Assembly (NCBI GenBank): GCA_017412115.1
Contig: JAFPYR010000024.1
Location: 1 to 57,440 of the forward strand
Length of the DNA stretch: 57,440 nucleotides
Direction of reading: 5' to 3'
From: Bacteroidales bacterium
GTDB taxonomy: Bacteria > Bacteroidota > Bacteroidia > Bacteroidales > UBA3824
This document shows, in pieces, positions 40,122-49,278 of this stretch (position 1 is the first letter of the stretch; each line of letters begins with the position of its first letter). The translations under genes were made by a program, and so were the position numbers. The notes beneath the pieces are model-generated. The model searched no databases, had not been told where the DNA came from, and saw nothing but the letters and a program-made list of their open reading frames with translations.

Positions 40122-41717
40122 ATGCAACTTTCAACAAACGAAAAAAAGTCAAATTATCTGCTGCCTGTAATTGTGGCAGCGGGTTTTATTATGCCTTTGG
40201 CGATACTGCTTTTTAGGGAATACCAAATTTGGGAGTATGTCAAGTCTCCTGATTTTATGGAATTCTTTGTAAGTAAGTACCGTAATCCGAAGTTTTTGGT
40301 TATAGACATATTTTTGCTGTTGGCGTTTGCGGCTTTTTGGTATATGGTTGTCATCTATTTCAACAAAGTACGTTCAAGTGCGGTTTTTATGGAAATGGCA
40401 ACAGCCGCTAATGTGCCTATTATCATATTAAATTCTGACAGAAGCGTTTTTTGGACAAATCTTAATCAAATCTCGTTTTTCAAAGGAATTAAAGCCGATG
40501 ACAGTGTCAAACAATTAATAGGAACCGATATTTCAAAGGAGAAAATTTCGCAGTGTTTAGCGGATGGAAAAGAGGCATCTTATGAGATTGAAACAAAACT
40601 TTCCGATAGGAATTTATGGCTTCACGTTTCGCTTTCTAAAATGGACACCCGTAAGTTAAACGGTATGATTTGCATTACGATTTCGGATATTTCCAATTTG
40701 AAAGAGGCCTCTGTAAAAATTGACAATCAGCAAAGAGAACTTCAAATGCAAAACGAAATGCTTTCTTTGATAACGGCTCAAATGGAGGTTCAGCAAGCCG
40801 GAATCAAGGAGCAGAACGATTTGCTTTCATCACAAAGAAAACAACTTGAAGAACAAGCAAAAGAACTTCAAAACGCATTTTCCGAACTTCAGGTCAGAAA
40901 CAAACAAATCATTACAAAGACAAATTATATCACCGACAGTATCAGGTATGCACAAACAATTCAGGAGGCGATGCTTCCGGATTTGGAACAGTTGCAAAAC
41001 AATTTCTTTGATAATTTCTTGATTTACAGGCCTAAAGATATTGTCTCCGGCGATTTTTATTGGCTTTCTGTTGTTGATGATTATGTTTTTGTGGTTTTGG
41101 GCGACTGTACGGGACACGGCGTTCCGGGTGCTTTTATGAGTATGATTGGTATCAGAATGTTGTCCGAAATCGTTAATGAGTCAAAGGTTTTCAGACCTTC
41201 GGTGATTTTGGAGGCAATGCACGAGAGGATTCAGGCGGATTTGAAACAGGACGTTACCGAAAACAGCGACGGTATGGATATTGCCGTTTGTCGTTTTAAA
41301 TTCGTCGGCGGTGAACAAAATCAATGGGAACTTCAATACGCCGGTGCAAAACAGCCGATTTATATTAAAAGACGAAACGTGCCTGAGGTTGAGGTTATTG
41401 AGGCTAACAGAAGGGGTATCGGAGGACAGACCTTTGCTGATGTTTTCTTTTTTGACGATCAGGATGTCAGTCTTAATATCGGTGACCGTATTTATCTTAC
41501 CTCGGACGGTGTTAAGGACCAAAATAATATTATAAGAAAGCGTTTTGGTACAAATCGTATGAAAATGATGATTTCAACGACTTCCACTGAGAAGATTCAA
41601 GACCAGAAGATGTTTATTGACAGTATTATACATAATTGGCAAGGTCTTGAAGAGCAAAGGGACGATATTTCGCTTTGGGGTTTTGAACTCGGCGATCACG
41701 CTCTTAGTCCTATGTAA
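40122..41717 (+). CDS. Membrane PAS-SpoIIE (PP2C-type) serine/threonine phosphatase
   Basis: Two membrane helices (about residues 14-30 and 65-85) precede a PAS domain (about 95-210; IIILNSDRSVFWTNLNQ, MICITISDISNLKEA), a coiled coil (about 215-280) and a SpoIIE/PP2C catalytic domain (about 290-531). Metal-binding acidic residues are visible: RPKDIVSGDFYW (Asp311), GDCTGHGVPGAFMS (Asp328), TSDGVKDQNN and RDDISLWG (Asp514/Asp515). The architecture corresponds to SiaA-like or RsbU-like phosphatases that dephosphorylate partner-switch proteins. The three SiaC proteins encoded 3-5 kb upstream on the other strand are the obvious candidate substrates; this link is inference. Confidence 0.87.
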   Translation: MQLSTNEKKSNYLLPVIVAAGFIMPLAILLFREYQIWEYVKSPDFMEFFVSKYRNPKFLVIDIFLLLAFAAFWYMVVIYFNKVRSSAVFMEMATAANVPIIILNSDRSVFWTNLNQISFFKGIKADDSVKQLIGTDISKEKISQCLADGKEASYEIETKLSDRNLWLHVSLSKMDTRKLNGMICITISDISNLKEASVKIDNQQRELQMQNEMLSLITAQMEVQQAGIKEQNDLLSSQRKQLEEQAKELQNAFSELQVRNKQIITKTNYITDSIRYAQTIQEAMLPDLEQLQNNFFDNFLIYRPKDIVSGDFYWLSVVDDYVFVVLGDCTGHGVPGAFMSMIGIRMLSEIVNESKVFRPSVILEAMHERIQADLKQDVTENSDGMDIAVCRFKFVGGEQNQWELQYAGAKQPIYIKRRNVPEVEVIEANRRGIGGQTFADVFFFDDQDVSLNIGDRIYLTSDGVKDQNNIIRKRFGTNRMKMMISTTSTEKIQDQKMFIDSIIHNWQGLEEQRDDISLWGFELGDHALSPM

Positions 41718-41745
41718 GTGTTTCACTTAAAATGATTGTAATGAA

Positions 41746-41776
41746 TTTGCAGAGACCTAAATTAAAGGTATCTTTG
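41746..41776 (+). promoter_or_regulatory. Promoter for argF
   Basis: TTTG (41746-41749), a 19-nt spacer and TATCTTTG (41769-41776), 24 nt ahead of the start codon. Confidence 0.8.
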
Positions 41777-41800
41777 CAATACTAACTAAAATAGTATATA

Positions 41801-42802
41801 ATGACGGTAAATTTAAAAAACAGAAGTCTGCTCACTTTGTTGGATTTCACGAAAGAGGAAATCAACTATTTATTGGACTTGTCGGCAGACTTAAAAAAAC
41901 AAAAGGCAGAGGGCAGAGAAGTAAAACATTTGATTGGCAAAAACATTGCTCTAATTTTTGAAAAAACTTCAACCCGTACCCGATGTGCTTTTGAAGTTGC
42001 CGCCATGGATCAAGGCGCACACACCGTTTATATTACACCTACGGGCAGTCAATTAGGACATAAGGAATCGGTTGAGGATTCAGCGAGGGTTTTTGCACGG
42101 ATGTTTGACGGAATTGAATACAGAGGTTTTCAGCAAAAAACGGTTGAACTCTTATCAGAATATTCAAAGAAACCTGTTTGGAACGGTCTTACAAACGAAT
42201 TTCATCCGACTCAGGCGTTAGCAGATTTGCTGACAATAAGAGAACATTCAAAGAAAGATGTTAAGGATGTAAAACTTGCTTTTATCGGAGATATTCATTC
42301 TAACACGAGTAATTCTTTGATGATAATTGCAGCAAAACTTGGTATGGATTTTAGACTCGTTGGTCCTAAAGCGTTGTTTCCGAATAAGGATTTGGTAGAG
42401 AAATGTCAGAAAATAGCTTCTCAAACGGGTGCAAAACTTCTTATTACCGAAAATGTAGACGAAGGCGTTAAGGATTGTGATTTTCTTTATACCGATGTTT
42501 GGGTTTCGATGGGAGAGAAGCACGATGTTTGGAAAGAGAGAATCGAACTTTTGAGCGGTTATAGAATCGACAAAGAAATGATGGAAAAAACCGGCAATAA
42601 AAACGTAAAATTTATGCATTGCTTGCCGGCATTTCATGATATTAAAACCACGACGGGAAAAGAAATTTATGAAAAATTCGGTTTGGACTGCATGGAAGTA
42701 ACTGATGAGGTTTTTGAAAGTGAGGCTTCAATAGTTTTTGACGAGGCAGAAAACCGTCTTCATACGATAAAGGCCGTTATGGTTGCAACGTTAGGTGATT
42801 AA
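41801..42802 (+). CDS. argF: Ornithine carbamoyltransferase
   Basis: The enzyme makes citrulline from ornithine and carbamoyl phosphate. The carbamoyl-phosphate motif [21 protein letters not shown] (Ser57-Arg61), [27 protein letters not shown] and the ornithine loop [10 protein letters not shown] are all those of true ornithine transcarbamylase. Many Bacteroidales instead have the acetyl- or succinyl-ornithine form; the sequence here fits the classical E. coli ArgF/ArgI type. Biosynthetic versus catabolic (ArcB) use cannot be told, since no arginine genes are adjacent. It is transcribed alone. Confidence 0.92.
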   Translation: MTVNLKNRSLLTLLDFTKEEINYLLDLSADLKKQKAEGREVKHLIGKNIALIFEKTSTRTRCAFEVAAMDQGAHTVYITPTGSQLGHKESVEDSARVFARMFDGIEYRGFQQKTVELLSEYSKKPVWNGLTNEFHPTQALADLLTIREHSKKDVKDVKLAFIGDIHSNTSNSLMIIAAKLGMDFRLVGPKALFPNKDLVEKCQKIASQTGAKLLITENVDEGVKDCDFLYTDVWVSMGEKHDVWKERIELLSGYRIDKEMMEKTGNKNVKFMHCLPAFHDIKTTTGKEIYEKFGLDCMEVTDEVFESEASIVFDEAENRLHTIKAVMVATLGD

Positions 42803-42835
42803 TATTTTTACCATAGATTTTTATTTTTTTTTGGT

Positions 42836-42867
42836 GGCGGCTTACCCTTTAGAGCCGCCTTTTTTTA
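42836..42867 (+). terminator. Terminator after argF
   Basis: ggcggct / agccgcc stem with a 10-nt loop, followed by TTTTTTT. Confidence 0.85.
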
Positions 42868-42932
42868 TCTTATTAACACAAACTTTACGAAAAAAAACAT
42901 ATTTCATGTTTTAAAATCTCTATTATTTTTTT

Positions 42933-42940
42933 TATTTTTG
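42933..42940 (+). promoter_or_regulatory. -7 promoter element of the corA transcript
   Basis: TATTTTTG matches the -7 consensus; a weak TGTTTT (about 42907-42912) stands at the -33 distance. Transcription would start near 42947, giving a leader of about 140 nt. Confidence 0.5.
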
Positions 42941-42968
42941 CAACATTAACAATAAATTTAATTTTTTT

Positions 42969-43019
42969 ATGGACGGTGTCCCTAGTCATATAGGTAAGAA
43001 TCTGATATACAAGAAATAG
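42969..43019 (+). CDS. 16-codon leader peptide candidate upstream of corA
   Basis: ATG at 42969 opens a 16-codon frame, MDGVPSHIGKNLIYKK, ending at a TAG (43017-43019). The stop codon overlaps the left arm of the hairpin described next. Its place between the promoter and corA, and overlap with the hairpin, are the reasons for calling it a leader peptide; no homologue is known to me. Confidence 0.4.
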   Translation: MDGVPSHIGKNLIYKK

Positions 43020-43078
43020 GAGTATTATTTTTGCGAAAGAAAAATCTCCTGTTTTTTGTGTGTCAAAAAATTAGGAGG
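43018..43078 (+). promoter_or_regulatory. Leader hairpin and alternative anti-Shine-Dalgarno pairing ahead of corA
   Basis: Segment 1 (aggag, 43018-43022) plus attttt can pair with aaaaat plus segment 2 (ctcct, 43046-43050), giving a hairpin followed by gttttttg, like a terminator. Segment 2 can instead pair with the exceptional Shine-Dalgarno aggagg (segment 3, 43073-43078), which lies 7 nt before the corA ATG. The two pairings exclude each other. Confidence 0.5.
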
Positions 43079-43085
43079 TTATTAA

Positions 43086-44018
43086 ATGATACAAATGTAC
43101 AAGAGTTTTTTGGGTGATGAGAAAATCTCAGAACTCGAAAGCGGTTGTTGGGTTCATTGTGTGCAACCTGACAGTGAGGAAGTTGCAGTTCTTCAAGAAG
43201 AATACAACGTACCACAAGAGGTTATTCAGGATATACTCGATAATGATGAGCGCTCTCGTTACGAAGTGGATGATGATTGGAGTATGATAATCTTGCGTAT
43301 TCCGGTTGAATCCTTGGAAAACGGTATGAGTTATAATACTTTCCCTTTGGGAATTTTTATGTGTGAGGATTATACCGTAACGATTTGTACCACTCCTAAC
43401 AATGTTTTGCCGGTAACTCAACCTTCCGTTTACCGCTCTGACGTTCAGCCGGTTTACGATGTCATTAATTTTATTTTGCAACTTTTTATCCGCAGTGCAA
43501 ATTCTTTCATGTATTATTTGCGGCAGATTTATCAGCATACCTCGTTAATCGAAAAAGAAATTGAAAAATCAATTAGAAACGAAGAATTAACAAGATTATT
43601 AAAATTGGAAAAATGTCTTGTGTTCTTTATTACGTCTTTGAAATCTAACGAATTGGTTTTGGCAAAGTTCAAAAATTCCAAACGTACTATTTTCAACGAA
43701 AGAAACGAGGATTTAATCGAGGATGCCATGATTGAAACCAAGCAGGCTATTGAAATGGCACAGATTTATTCTAACATTCAGTCCGGCATGATGGATACTT
43801 TTGCCTCCGTTATTTCCAACAATTTGAACGTGGTGATGAAACAAATGACTTCCGTTTCGATTATCCTGATGATTCCGACCTTGATTGCAAGTTTTTTCGG
43901 AATGAACGTGCCGAATTTTATGGAAACAGCAGGTTGGGCGATGCCTATGATTTTAGCGTTGTCAATTGTGATGGCAAGTTTAGGTATTTTGATTTCGAGG
44001 AAAAAGCACTGGTTCTAA
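43086..44018 (+). CDS. corA: CorA-family magnesium/divalent cation transporter
   Basis: The 310-residue protein has a cytoplasmic N-terminal domain, a long helix (about residues 150-245) and two C-terminal membrane helices. The selectivity motif GMN is at 272-274 (IASFFGMNVPNF), between TSVSIILMIPTLIASFF and the last helix (WAMPMILALSIVMASLGI), ending in the basic RKKHWF. CorA forms a pentameric channel for Mg2+ or related ions. The start is supported by a strong Shine-Dalgarno (aggaggt), unusual in this phylum. The 3' end overlaps the tamB-like gene on the other strand by 4 bp. Confidence 0.93.
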   Translation: MIQMYKSFLGDEKISELESGCWVHCVQPDSEEVAVLQEEYNVPQEVIQDILDNDERSRYEVDDDWSMIILRIPVESLENGMSYNTFPLGIFMCEDYTVTICTTPNNVLPVTQPSVYRSDVQPVYDVINFILQLFIRSANSFMYYLRQIYQHTSLIEKEIEKSIRNEELTRLLKLEKCLVFFITSLKSNELVLAKFKNSKRTIFNERNEDLIEDAMIETKQAIEMAQIYSNIQSGMMDTFASVISNNLNVVMKQMTSVSIILMIPTLIASFFGMNVPNFMETAGWAMPMILALSIVMASLGILISRKKHWF

Positions 44019-47000
44019 TTTTTCTTTTTCTTGCGGCGGTTAAAAATATTGAAACGGTTGAAATCCCTTTTGAAAATCACACCGACGCCTTGTACGTATG
44101 GTGCTTGGTCGAGTTCATCATCGTTGGCTTTGTTGTAAACTTTCAATTTTATACCGCCTGTCTTGTTGAGATTTACATCGACTTCAACCTCGCCGACAAC
44201 ATTGTTTGTACGTGTTGAAGCGGGGTTGTTGGAATTGCCGCCGACTCCGAAATTGGTGGAAACCGTAACTCTGTCGTCCAAAAGTTGTGTTGAAACCGCA
44301 ACGTCGAATTCTCCGCTGGAATTTCCGTCGCCCATTTGATAATTAACACCGACATCTACTTTATCAGAAATGTCTGAAAGCCAATGGTTTAACTGATTGG
44401 AAACAAGTTCGCCCGGATTAATATCCGAAAACATGGAATTTTCGCTGCTTTTTAGTCCGGGCAGCGGTTGAAACTGATTCAAAAGCAAAAGCGACATTGC
44501 TTGTTTGTTGATATTGCCTTCGTCCAAATTGTCCAACTGACCTTGAACGACATCGGAATTGTCTTCAACTTTTACGGCAAATGAGAGTTTGGGCTGCATT
44601 AAATCGCCTTTCATGTTAAGAATACACCTTACCGGAACTTTTTTGTCTTTGTACGCTTGGTCTGCCATGAGGTTGAAAAGATTTACTTTCCTTAATCTGT
44701 AAGATGCTGACAAATCGACAATTGCGTCCATTGGATCGCCGTTCCAAGAAAGCGAACCGCCTTTTACGATTTCAAATTTTTTGCTCAGCATGTGCTGCAT
44801 AGTGAAAAGATAATCTCCTTTTACGATGTTAAGCGTACCGTACATATTAAAATCTCCGCTGCCTGTAATGTCGAGCCTTAAATCACCTTTTGCGGAGGCT
44901 TTCAAGATGTTTCCTGTGGTTTCGTCCATGATGACCTGGACCTCAGCATCGGGTGTTACCTCAACATTAAAATTCATTCTAATATCCGATAAATCAGCTT
45001 GTTGGCGGTGGATTTCGTTGTTTTGTGTCGGATTGTTGAACGTTATAAAATCCCAATCCTCCGAAACCTCACCGGCCATGTAAAGCGGCAGGAAGACTTG
45101 TGTGTTTTTATCGGTTTTAACTCTTGCGTCAATGTTAATCATACTTGTCGGGTCGCCGGTAATTTTAATATTTCCTGATGCGTATGCTTTTCCCCAAAAT
45201 GCGGAAGAGTCTGTTTCTTTGGCATTTAAGAACATGAAATTTTTACAAGTCAGACTGACGTTCATGTTGAAATTATTGAAATTTCTATGATTGAGTTTGC
45301 CTTCAAGATATGCGATACCCGTACCGCGTCCGCTGTAAAATTTCGTTTTTGAAAGTTCTATCATCTTGTTGTCCAACGAGATAGCCATCGAGTCGCTCAA
45401 ATCGTATTGAGTGCCGAGATATTGAATTTTGAAATATCCGCCGTGAAGTGTCAGGGCAGCTTTGATTTGCGGATCGTCCAATTTGCCGGTAACTTTGGCG
45501 TAACCCGTTAAAAGTGAATATTTTGAGGTTTGTAGATAGTTTTCAAAGAACTTTTTGAAGTAGTTGAGTTGCAACTCGTTGATATAAAGCGACAAATCCG
45601 CCGTTTCGGATTTAAAATCGTATGTACCGCCGACCGAAATTGCTTTTATGGTATCATTTTTACGTTTTAAAGTCCTCATATTCAAATGGATAATAGAATC
45701 GCCCTCGTTAAGACGCGCCTCGGCTAAAAAGTATTTTAAATTTATGCCTTCGATATTCATTTTTTCTGATTCGGCATGAACCTCTACGACGGGCATTCCA
45801 CCCTCTTTGCTCGCATAAACTTTTGAAACAGAGAACTTTCCGTCAAATTTTCCTGAAAGTGTTATATCGGGAATTATTCTTTGAAGAAGTTCAAGGTCAA
45901 AATCCGAAATTATAATGTCCAATTTATCGGAGGCATCTTCGCTGACTTTACCGTTAATTGTAAAATCGTAATTATCTTCTGTTTCTCCGATTTTGGAAAT
46001 TGCAATTCTTAAATTGTTGATGTCAATGCTCGTGGAATCAACCGAAATTTCCGAGGGTAAAATTTTGAAATCCGTCTCATAAAGGTTGAACTCTGATTTT
46101 CTGAAACGGAAATTTAAATACGGAAATTTGTTTGCAATTTTATTTTTTGAAATGTACAAATCGCCCTTGATGTCAGATTTCGGTAGTCCTAAATTTTTCC
46201 AATTCAAGGCTATACGGGCTGTGTCGTTTTTGGCAAAAAATTCCGCATGAGGAGTTTCAATTTCTTCGTCAAACATCGTAATTTGCTTAGTATCAAGCAC
46301 AACCTCCAATGTGTCATGTTTTGCGCTTCCTTCAATGTTAAGGTCCGAAACCGAATAATCTTCGTAACTGATTTTATTAGAATTAAACGTAAAAAATGTC
46401 GTGGCGCGGGTTATATTCATGTCAAAATCCAAATATGTACCGCTTGCAATGGAAATTTCCGGCGCGAAAAAGTCCGTAAGTTCCTTTGTATCTTTGAGTT
46501 TTGCATGAAACTTAAATCTGCTGTTATAATTTTGAAAGAATTCTGGGTCGTCGAATTTATAACGTTTTCTTTTGGCTTTTGGGTTTCTAATCTTTTGATT
46601 TTCATCGCTTTCGTAATCAAGTGAAGGGAAAACCATGTATGCAAAATGGCTTAAAATCATGATTATCTGTTCACTGCGTATCAGACCACACAATTGTGCA
46701 TCAAGATAACTCGAATTCAAAATATATTTTCTGTTGGCAAAATTGTTTCTGTAAGAGTCGATAAAGGATTTTAGCTGAAATTCCTTTAATGTTAAAACGT
46801 TGGTATCACGTTGAAATTCAAGCGGTTTGGATAGTTTAAGCAGTCCGTTGAAATTATCCGGGGAATTGCCCGTAAAATCGGCTTTGAGCGAAAATTTTAT
46901 GTTATCAACCGAGTCTGAAAGTATGTTTGTATTTTTTAAATCGGCATGATTAACATCCAAATCAAAATTGAACCTCATGTCTTTGTCCATGTCGGCAATG

Positions 47001-48550
47001 CCGGAAAAATCCAAATCCAAGCATTTATCTTTGATTTCAAGGAATCCGTTGAACAATTTGTCTGTAAAGTTTCCTTTTATTTTGACATTTTTATAATAAT
47101 ATCCTAACAATCCGATAGAATCGACTTTGCCGCTGATTTTGCCGTGCATATTGCCTTTTGAGGGAATTTTCAAATTGATTGTGTCGATTTTAGCGGAGAA
47201 TTTTCCGAAAGTTTCTCTGTCGTCGGTTATTGTTGCAAGGTCTAAATTTCCTGCGTCCACAAAACCGAAAAGTGCGGTTTCATTGTTTGCGGAATTTATT
47301 TTAAGGTCGGTTACAACATCGCCTAATCTGGAATTTATTACGGCCTTGAGGCAAAGATTTTTTAATGAGCCGCCCGATACGGCGTTGAGACGGACGATTC
47401 CTAATTCGTTGATTAAATCGGGAAGCTCTACGAGTGGAACGTTTTTTCGACCTTGTTCATGAAGTTTGGTAATGTCATACATCGAAGCCGTAACTTTCAG
47501 TGTATCAAGTTTGTAACTAAAACGCTCCATGTTAGAAACATTCTTTAGCGAGCATTTTAAAGCGATATTTGTCGTATCCGAAAGTTTTAGATTCAACTTC
47601 TTGATTTTTAAATTATTAACTGCTCCTGATACTTCAGTTTCAATTTCGGGATTCAATCCGAAACCGTAAATATCGCTTACAAAATGTCCTATATCGTCTA
47701 ACGACAAGACGGATTTTTTCAAAATAGAGGCCTCGATTTTAACACTGTCCAAAAATGATGAAAAATCCTCAAAATCCGAATAAATAAAATGTAATTTTTC
47801 TGCACAAATATCTGATTTTGAAGTTGTTAGTATCATATTGTCTAACAAAACTCCTGATTGGGAAACATCAATTCTAGAACTTAAATTTTCTAATTTTAGA
47901 CCGCATTTTTCCTCGGCATTGAGTTTGATGAGGTTCAGTTTTATTTCTAAATTCTGATTGATTGAAAAATTTTTAGCGGTAAGGCTGATGTTTTTTAGAT
48001 CGAGGTCGTCAAAATTCATTTCGTGTTTCTTTTTTGACGGCTCTAAAACGGTGGAATACAGGAAATTAATATTTTTAAATTCGATGTCTGTAACCTTTAT
48101 ATTAAAAGGTGTCGGCAAACTATCGGTTTTTACCTCTAAAGTGTCAGTTTCACCATCGGTGAGAAAATCGTAATTCGCAACGCCGGCAGTGTCAGTTTTC
48201 AATTTGATGGTAATATCTTCCAAAAGTACTTTGCTGAAATTAAAATCAAGTTTGTTGATATTAAAACCGTCAAGATTGATGTAAATTTTTCCGGCAGAAA
48301 GCAGCGTGTCGTTTTTCGGGTCGGCAACAAAAATCTCTTCGAGTTCTATGCTGCGTCTGAAGGGACTTATGAAAAAATGTGAAAGCGAAATTTCAGTGTT
48401 GAACTTCGTACTCAAGAATTTTGATGCAACACTTGTAATTAACAGATTTACAGGTCCGAAGTTCAACATTATGAAAAATAGCAACGGAAAAACTACAAAG
48501 ATTATTCCCGCCGTTAAAATTATATTTTTTATTTTATTGCCTTTTTTCAC
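44015..48550 (-). CDS. TamB-like translocation/assembly protein (DUF490, AsmA-like)
   Basis: This 1511-residue protein has one N-terminal membrane helix (IILTAGIIFVVFPLLFFIML) and a long repetitive beta-rich periplasmic region of the AsmA/TamB bridge type. The C-terminal about 350 residues show the DUF490 core: GDFNMYGTLNIVKGDYLFTM, FEIVKGGSLSWNGDPMDAIVDLSASY, and the closing LDDRVTVSTNFGVGGN and GVGVIFKRDFNRFN. Such proteins form lipid-transport bridges or help outer-membrane protein insertion. It stands as a single gene and ends in RRKKKKN. TamA is not adjacent. The call is firm at the family level. Confidence 0.9.
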   Translation of the reverse strand: MKKGNKIKNIILTAGIIFVVFPLLFFIMLNFGPVNLLITSVASKFLSTKFNTEISLSHFFISPFRRSIELEEIFVADPKNDTLLSAGKIYINLDGFNINKLDFNFSKVLLEDITIKLKTDTAGVANYDFLTDGETDTLEVKTDSLPTPFNIKVTDIEFKNINFLYSTVLEPSKKKHEMNFDDLDLKNISLTAKNFSINQNLEIKLNLIKLNAEEKCGLKLENLSSRIDVSQSGVLLDNMILTTSKSDICAEKLHFIYSDFEDFSSFLDSVKIEASILKKSVLSLDDIGHFVSDIYGFGLNPEIETEVSGAVNNLKIKKLNLKLSDTTNIALKCSLKNVSNMERFSYKLDTLKVTASMYDITKLHEQGRKNVPLVELPDLINELGIVRLNAVSGGSLKNLCLKAVINSRLGDVVTDLKINSANNETALFGFVDAGNLDLATITDDRETFGKFSAKIDTINLKIPSKGNMHGKISGKVDSIGLLGYYYKNVKIKGNFTDKLFNGFLEIKDKCLDLDFSGIADMDKDMRFNFDLDVNHADLKNTNILSDSVDNIKFSLKADFTGNSPDNFNGLLKLSKPLEFQRDTNVLTLKEFQLKSFIDSYRNNFANRKYILNSSYLDAQLCGLIRSEQIIMILSHFAYMVFPSLDYESDENQKIRNPKAKRKRYKFDDPEFFQNYNSRFKFHAKLKDTKELTDFFAPEISIASGTYLDFDMNITRATTFFTFNSNKISYEDYSVSDLNIEGSAKHDTLEVVLDTKQITMFDEEIETPHAEFFAKNDTARIALNWKNLGLPKSDIKGDLYISKNKIANKFPYLNFRFRKSEFNLYETDFKILPSEISVDSTSIDINNLRIAISKIGETEDNYDFTINGKVSEDASDKLDIIISDFDLELLQRIIPDITLSGKFDGKFSVSKVYASKEGGMPVVEVHAESEKMNIEGINLKYFLAEARLNEGDSIIHLNMRTLKRKNDTIKAISVGGTYDFKSETADLSLYINELQLNYFKKFFENYLQTSKYSLLTGYAKVTGKLDDPQIKAALTLHGGYFKIQYLGTQYDLSDSMAISLDNKMIELSKTKFYSGRGTGIAYLEGKLNHRNFNNFNMNVSLTCKNFMFLNAKETDSSAFWGKAYASGNIKITGDPTSMINIDARVKTDKNTQVFLPLYMAGEVSEDWDFITFNNPTQNNEIHRQQADLSDIRMNFNVEVTPDAEVQVIMDETTGNILKASAKGDLRLDITGSGDFNMYGTLNIVKGDYLFTMQHMLSKKFEIVKGGSLSWNGDPMDAIVDLSASYRLRKVNLFNLMADQAYKDKKVPVRCILNMKGDLMQPKLSFAVKVEDNSDVVQGQLDNLDEGNINKQAMSLLLLNQFQPLPGLKSSENSMFSDINPGELVSNQLNHWLSDISDKVDVGVNYQMGDGNSSGEFDVAVSTQLLDDRVTVSTNFGVGGNSNNPASTRTNNVVGEVEVDVNLNKTGGIKLKVYNKANDDELDQAPYVQGVGVIFKRDFNRFNIFNRRKKKKN

Positions 48551-48631
48551 AATTTTTTTTCAATTCAAAATACAAAGTAATCAATTTTTTGCGTTATATA
48601 AATGAAATTTTAGTAAAAAAAATGAAATTTT

Positions 48632-48663
48632 TTTGTGGAATTTCTTTTAAATTTCTATCTTAG
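48632..48663 (+). promoter_or_regulatory. Promoter for the small secreted protein gene
   Basis: TTTG (48632-48635), a 20-nt spacer and TATCTTAG (48656-48663), one base from the -7 consensus. Confidence 0.6.
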
Positions 48664-48696
48664 TGATGAATATTAACTTTTAAAACATGGAATGAT

Positions 48697-49110
48697 ATGA
48701 AGAAAATTTTTACTATTTTGAGCGTAATGCTCTTGCTCTCAATTAATTGTATGGCACAGAGCGAGGAAGAAGAAGCACAATTGTTCGGTCTTACCAGAAG
48801 TACGGGAAATGATATATCCGTTAATTTCGGCAAAATCGGTACTCAGGTAGTTGAAAAAGTTGTTGTTATCGACAACAAAGAAAATGCAACCATGAAAATT
48901 ACCGGTTTTATATTGCCTACGGGTGTTGCTGCAATGTCGCTTCAAAAATCTATTGAAGATTTCGGCAAAGGCAAAGTTAAAATTATTATCGACCCGGCAT
49001 ACGCTGGCAATGTTAAAGACGAGCAAATTACGGTAAATGTAAGTTTCTTTGACAGAAACGGTAATCAAAAGAAAAATTCTCAGCTTACTTACAAAATTCA
49101 AGCTGACTAA
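48697..49110 (+). CDS. Small secreted beta protein, DUF1573-like
   Basis: A signal peptide (MKKIFTILSVMLLLSINCMA, cleavage before QSEEEE) exports a 117-residue mature domain. The pattern SVNFGKIGTQVVEKVVVIDNKENATMKITGFILPTG, followed by VKIIIDPAYAGNVKDEQITVNV, resembles the Ig-like DUF1573 domain (F-G-x-[IV]...V...N), though the usual GCT turn is missing. It is transcribed alone between its own promoter and a strong terminator. Function is unknown. Confidence 0.65.
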   Translation: MKKIFTILSVMLLLSINCMAQSEEEEAQLFGLTRSTGNDISVNFGKIGTQVVEKVVVIDNKENATMKITGFILPTGVAAMSLQKSIEDFGKGKVKIIIDPAYAGNVKDEQITVNVSFFDRNGNQKKNSQLTYKIQAD

Positions 49111-49133
49111 TCTCTTTTTTTGAAAAAAAACTT

Positions 49134-49175
49134 AAAAAAACAGAACTTTTTTTAAAAAAAGTTCTGTTTTTTTTT
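49134..49175 (+). terminator. Terminator after the small secreted protein gene
   Basis: Perfect 13-bp stem cagaacttttttt / aaaaaaagttctg (49141-49166) between A and T runs; it would also work on the minus strand. Confidence 0.85.
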
Positions 49176-49204
49176 GTTTATTTTGATTTTATGTATTATT
49201 TTTG
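49173..49204 (+). promoter_or_regulatory. Promoter for the chemotaxis-receptor gene
   Basis: TTTG (49173-49176, overlapping the terminator T run), a 20-nt spacer and TATTTTTG (49197-49204). Confidence 0.6.
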
Positions 49205-49278
49205 GTTTGTCGTTAAGGAGCAAGGCACGTATTTTGCTTTTTTAACAAATATATAGTAATACCTAAAATTCTGATACA

